A stretch of DNA of 64,000 bases from Saprospiraceae bacterium (GTDB lineage: Bacteria > Bacteroidota > Bacteroidia > Chitinophagales > Saprospiraceae): contig JAHBTW010000001.1 of assembly GCA_019638385.1 (NCBI GenBank), positions 788,418 through 852,417 on the forward strand. Reading direction: 5' to 3'. Each line of letters starts with the position of its first letter. The first letter of the stretch is position 1. The notes under the pieces are model-generated. The model had not been told where the DNA came from and made no database searches. It was given only the letters and a program-made list of their open reading frames with translations. Below are positions 61,414 through 64,000 of this stretch, piece by piece. The translations under genes were made by a program, and so were the position numbers.

Positions 61414-62026
61414 GGCTCAAGGCATTGCCAAGCGCTACCGCCGGGAATGGATTGTGCGCAACGTACAACTCGAGCTACAGCCCGGCAACGCTTATGCCGT
61501 AACAGGCCCCAACGGCGCGGGTAAATCTACACTCCTGCGCCTGCTCTCAGGCCACCTCACGCCCAGTAAAGGCTCACTTGTTTTTTGGGAAGATGAAAAA
61601 GCCGTTCCCATCGGTGAGGCTTACCGCCAACTATCTTACGCGGCCCCCTACGTCGAACTCATTGAAGAGCTCACCTTGCGAGAAGCGCTTCGTTTTCACA
61701 CGCAATTTCAACCTTTTGTCCATTCCCTGCAAGCCGGCGATCTGCTCGATCTGCTCGCCTTCCCCAGAGCCGAAAACAAACAAATCCGCCACTTTTCCTC
61801 CGGTATGAAACAGCGCCTCAAACTCGCCCTCGCCCTCTGCTCCGACACTTCCGTCGTCCTCTTGGACGAACCTACCACCAACCTCGACCGCCAAGGTGTT
61901 GACTGGTATCTCCGCCTCATAGAGCGCTTCGGCGCCGGCCGCCTGCTCATCGTGGCCTCCAACGTGGAAGAGGATTACGGCTTTTGCCAACATCACATTG
62001 ATATTATGCAGTATAAGCGGGGGTGA
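61403..62026 (+). CDS. ABC transporter ATP-binding protein
   Basis: A 207-residue ABC ATPase with Walker A GPNGAGKST (35-43), a modified signature FSSGMKQRL in place of LSGGQ, and Walker B VVLLDEPTTNLD. The length is short and only one domain is present, so a separate membrane subunit is needed; none lies in the window. The gene overlaps lpxA by 11 bases. The position suggests a role linked to the envelope, but the transported substrate is unknown. Confidence 0.88.
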   Translation: MRIEAQGIAKRYRREWIVRNVQLELQPGNAYAVTGPNGAGKSTLLRLLSGHLTPSKGSLVFWEDEKAVPIGEAYRQLSYAAPYVELIEELTLREALRFHTQFQPFVHSLQAGDLLDLLAFPRAENKQIRHFSSGMKQRLKLALALCSDTSVVLLDEPTTNLDRQGVDWYLRLIERFGAGRLLIVASNVEEDYGFCQHHIDIMQYKRG

Positions 62027-62056
62027 TGAGTTTTGCTGTGTTTTATCAAAAGAAGA

Positions 62057-62180
62057 AGGCAAACTGGCAAAGGGCAAATTGGCAAACGAGCGAAGCGAAG
62101 TCCCGATGACGAAGGAAATCGGGGTGGCAAAGGGCGATACACTGAGTAACGCCGAAGTGCCTGTCGAAGCAAAGTCGAGG
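62057..62180. repeat. GGCAAA-type repeat and dispersed repeat, copy 2
   Basis: ggcaaactggcaaagggcaaattggcaaacg is like the stretch at 36227-36258. At 62151-62180 gccgaagtgcctgtcgaag followed by caaagtcgagg matches copy 1 at the end of the symporter gene. Both families lie between genes. Confidence 0.65.
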
Positions 62181-62250
62181 TGCAATCAGGAAGAAAAATT
62201 ATATAAAGATCGCTCGCCTGCCGGTGGTGTGGGAATGGCAAACCTCCATA

Positions 62251-62764
62251 CTATAAGGCGAGGCGGAAACCGAGGTAAGTGTTGTGAAGCCCCGCGGTGA
62301 AGTAGCTGCGAATCGCTGCCCGGCAGGCCGGGGAGGCGCTGCCCCAACTACCGCTGCGATTCACACGATAAGCTCCTCTCGGACTATCCACCCAAGCGCT
62401 TCCATCCGTCGGCGCGCCATTATAGTTACCGTGCCAATCGTCTTCGCACCATTCCCATACATTGCCGCTCATATCGTACAGGCCCGGTTCGTTGGCTTTT
62501 TTGGTACCCACCGGCCAGGTCGTTTTTTGTGCGCCGTTGGTATTGCCCAATTTTGCATTGACATTATACCAAGCCACCTCCCCTATGGTATTGCTCCCAC
62601 TGTATAAGTAATCCTTGCTCTGGTTGCCGCCACGCGCCGCGTACTCCCACTCCGCCTCGGTGGGCCTCCAATGGTCTGAGATGAACGCGGAACTCGTCCA
62701 ACAGTGCGGTATCCTTGCGGGAATAGGCGATGAATATCTCTATGGGCATAAATTTGGAAGCCAT
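62251..62764 (-). pseudogene. TIR / SUMF1 (formylglycine-generating enzyme-like) fusion, deleted and frameshifted
   Basis: From ATGs at 62764 and 62749, the frame begins like a TIR domain (MPIEIFIAYSRKDTALLDEF, then VHLRPLE). Within about 30 codons it runs into DNA that codes, in another frame, for the C-terminal half of a SUMF1/FGE domain: WRPTEAEWEYAARGG, GLYDMSGNVWEWCEDDW, YRVNRSGSWG and the end GFRLAL. The TIR remainder, any linker and the first part of SUMF1 are missing, and the frames do not match, so one deletion explains the structure. A -7 box is still present upstream. TIR domains often signal or consume NAD+ in defence; SUMF1-like domains in such fusions are of unknown use. Confidence 0.75.
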
Positions 62765-62783
62765 TGCATTGCGGTATAGTTGA

Positions 62784-62791
62784 CAAAGGTA
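62784..62791 (-). promoter_or_regulatory. -7 box of the TIR/SUMF1 pseudogene
   Basis: On the minus strand TACCTTTG is an exact TAnnTTTG match, 19 bases before the first ATG (62764) and 34 before the second. It suggests recent loss of function, since the promoter is intact. Confidence 0.5.
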
Positions 62792-62997
62792 ATTTTTTTG
62801 GATTCGTAAACAGAGATGTTTGTTTTGATGACACGCCATTGTTGCAAGTAGTCTCCGCCGGGCGGGCTAGGTCGTCAAGCATTGCGTGACAGACTGCGAA
62901 TGTTTTCCACCCCAATGCCATCTGCCCAACGGGGAGGCATATCCGGCGCGTCTTATGCATTAGCCAGTCATTTCACGCATCCACAAAAATCATGCTT

Positions 62998-63720
62998 ATG
63001 AAGTACATTTTTACCATCCTTCTTTTCGTGGTTTCTTTCCTCCAGGCTCGTGCCTGTACCTGCGCACCCATCCGCACCTTCTGTGAAAGCGTACGCCCCC
63101 ATAATCCGGTTTTGCTCGGCGTCGTCACCCGCCACTATATTGCCGGTGCTCATCTGATGGACGTTCGCGTACTGGAATGGCTCAAACCCCTCGGAATACC
63201 CCTCAATAATATTACCATCATCAGCGGGGGCGGAGGTGATTGCAGGTACGGAACGGGCAATTTTGCCATAGGAGACACACTAATATTAGCGCCCGATCAA
63301 GATCATCGATCCTATATCAATGCAGCCCACAGCACTTTCAGTTTATTTGACTGTGCGGTATCATTTATGCGGGTCAGAAACGGGATCGTTCAGGGTACTA
63401 TCCGCGAAGGCTTGAACTCGGCGCCCTTAGCAGCGATTCATGCGGAGCTTGGAATGTGTATAGACAACATCGGCCCCGACGGACTGAAACTGTTTCCCAA
63501 CCCGACAAACGTCCATTTTGATATAGTGCTTCCCGGTATTGTCACACCGGATAGGGTTCGATTTTACAACACCTTAGGTCAGGAAGTTTTTCTTGAAATG
63601 AATTTCAACACGACGGAAAGACGCATCAGGGTAAATACCGATGCACTCCGTGCAGGCGTGTATTTTGTCGTTCTCCAATACGGCAGCTATCGCCGCACGC
63701 TCAAATGGGTGAAGGCTTGA
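62998..63720 (+). CDS. Secreted protein with N-terminal Cys cluster and T9SS sorting domain
   Basis: A 240-residue protein from MKYIFTILLFVVSFLQA, a Sec signal ending near ARA; an ATG two codons earlier is possible. The mature protein begins with CTCAP-x5-C (ACTCAPIRTFCES), a pattern seen in small netrin-like or related domains, and has further Cys near GGDCRYGTG and LFDCAVS. The last 80 residues form a T9SS type A sorting domain (KLFPNPTNVHFDI, GVYFVVLQYG, KWVKA). The mature function is unknown. Confidence 0.75.
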   Translation: MKYIFTILLFVVSFLQARACTCAPIRTFCESVRPHNPVLLGVVTRHYIAGAHLMDVRVLEWLKPLGIPLNNITIISGGGGDCRYGTGNFAIGDTLILAPDQDHRSYINAAHSTFSLFDCAVSFMRVRNGIVQGTIREGLNSAPLAAIHAELGMCIDNIGPDGLKLFPNPTNVHFDIVLPGIVTPDRVRFYNTLGQEVFLEMNFNTTERRIRVNTDALRAGVYFVVLQYGSYRRTLKWVKA

Positions 63721-63810
63721 GGAACGGGTTGTGAATAACTTGCCGATTTGGAAACATCCAAAGAATGAAAGAAAGTGTGGAGCAGATATCCGATTTTGAG
63801 CGCCATCAAA

Positions 63811-64000
63811 ATGTTTTACGCAGAAGTGGCGCATCAGGAAGAGAAGGTGCGCAACCTCATTCGCCCCAAACGCCCCATGAAGCTGCCGCATGTGCTCACC
63901 GAACAGGAAGTGGAACGGCTGTTGAAAGCTACCGACAACCCCAAACACAAGTGCATCCTGATGCTGATCTACTCCGGCGGGCTTCGCTTGGGCAAACTCG
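63811..64000 (+). CDS. Tyrosine recombinase (integrase), N-terminally truncated, runs off the window
   Basis: The frame from ATG 63811 has the start of a phage-integrase catalytic domain: RPKRPMKLPHVLTEQEVERLL, then CILMLIYSGGLRLGKL, which holds the first catalytic Arg. The usual N-terminal SAM-like DNA-binding domain is missing; only a fragment SAIKMFYAEV, like its last helix, is left, and upstream the frame soon meets a stop. The Glu usual after GLRLG is Lys here. The gene continues past the window end, so whether it is intact there is unknown. It is probably a remnant of an integron-like or element-borne integrase. Confidence 0.7.
   Translation, partial: MFYAEVAHQEEKVRNLIRPKRPMKLPHVLTEQEVERLLKATDNPKHKCILMLIYSGGLRLGKL

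Overview
The window reads as chromosomal DNA of a member of the phylum Bacteroidota, most likely in or near the order Saprospirales. The phylum call rests on several independent marks: two SusC/SusD outer-membrane pairs, four proteins with a type IX secretion (T9SS) C-terminal sorting domain including two giant SprB-repeat proteins, a type III glutamine synthetase, an LpxC-FabZ fusion, A-rich leaders instead of Shine-Dalgarno sequences, and promoters of the TTTG / TAnnTTTG type. The order-level placement is an inference from the SprB giants, the MbnP-like lipoproteins, the PHA genes and the simple intergenic repeats.

Layout. 1-7 kb: end of a YkgJ-like gene, an XdhC / molybdopterin oxidoreductase / [2Fe-2S] operon, a decayed PIN-domain toxin remnant, a sterol-desaturase-like membrane hydroxylase, and lipB coupled to a small unknown gene. 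7-13 kb: glnN with a well-formed promoter and terminator, a T9SS secreted protein, and hutU standing alone. 13-23 kb: two consecutive SusC-SusD operons whose leaders and signal-peptide codons are nearly identical, with different inverted repeats upstream. 23-26.5 kb: apbE, whose lipoprotein signal is encoded by a simple repeat, a DEDDh exonuclease and two MbnP-like lipoproteins. 26.5-34 kb: an apparent operon of an uncharacterised membrane protein, a short-chain threonine dehydrogenase and a divergent double-AAA ClpB-like ATPase, then two unrecognised genes. 33.8-39.5 kb: a polyhydroxyalkanoate locus (phaB, phaA, phasin, phaE, phaC of class III). 39.6-43.6 kb: a soluble CCG-type and a membrane-bound 4Fe-4S protein, a PyrR-like phosphoribosyltransferase and a Tat-exported class V aminotransferase. 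43.7-55.4 kb: two tandem SprB-repeat adhesin-like giants (19 and 14 repeats). 56-62 kb: a sodium:solute symporter with a tiny membrane protein upstream, then lipid A genes lpxD, lpxC-fabZ, lpxA and an ABC ATPase. 62.2-64 kb: a fused, frameshifted TIR/SUMF1 pseudogene, another T9SS protein and an N-terminally truncated tyrosine recombinase that runs off the window.

The genes form several self-contained modules: polymer import (SusCD), carbon storage (PHA), outer-membrane biogenesis (Lpx), and surface display by T9SS, whose machinery is not in the window. Genes with no recognised function include the membrane / threonine dehydrogenase / AAA operon, the 474-residue helical protein and the small basic protein. 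No tRNA, rRNA, CRISPR array, complete transposon or prophage was seen. Intergenic regions carry several families of short simple or inverted repeats, at least two of which recur within the window.
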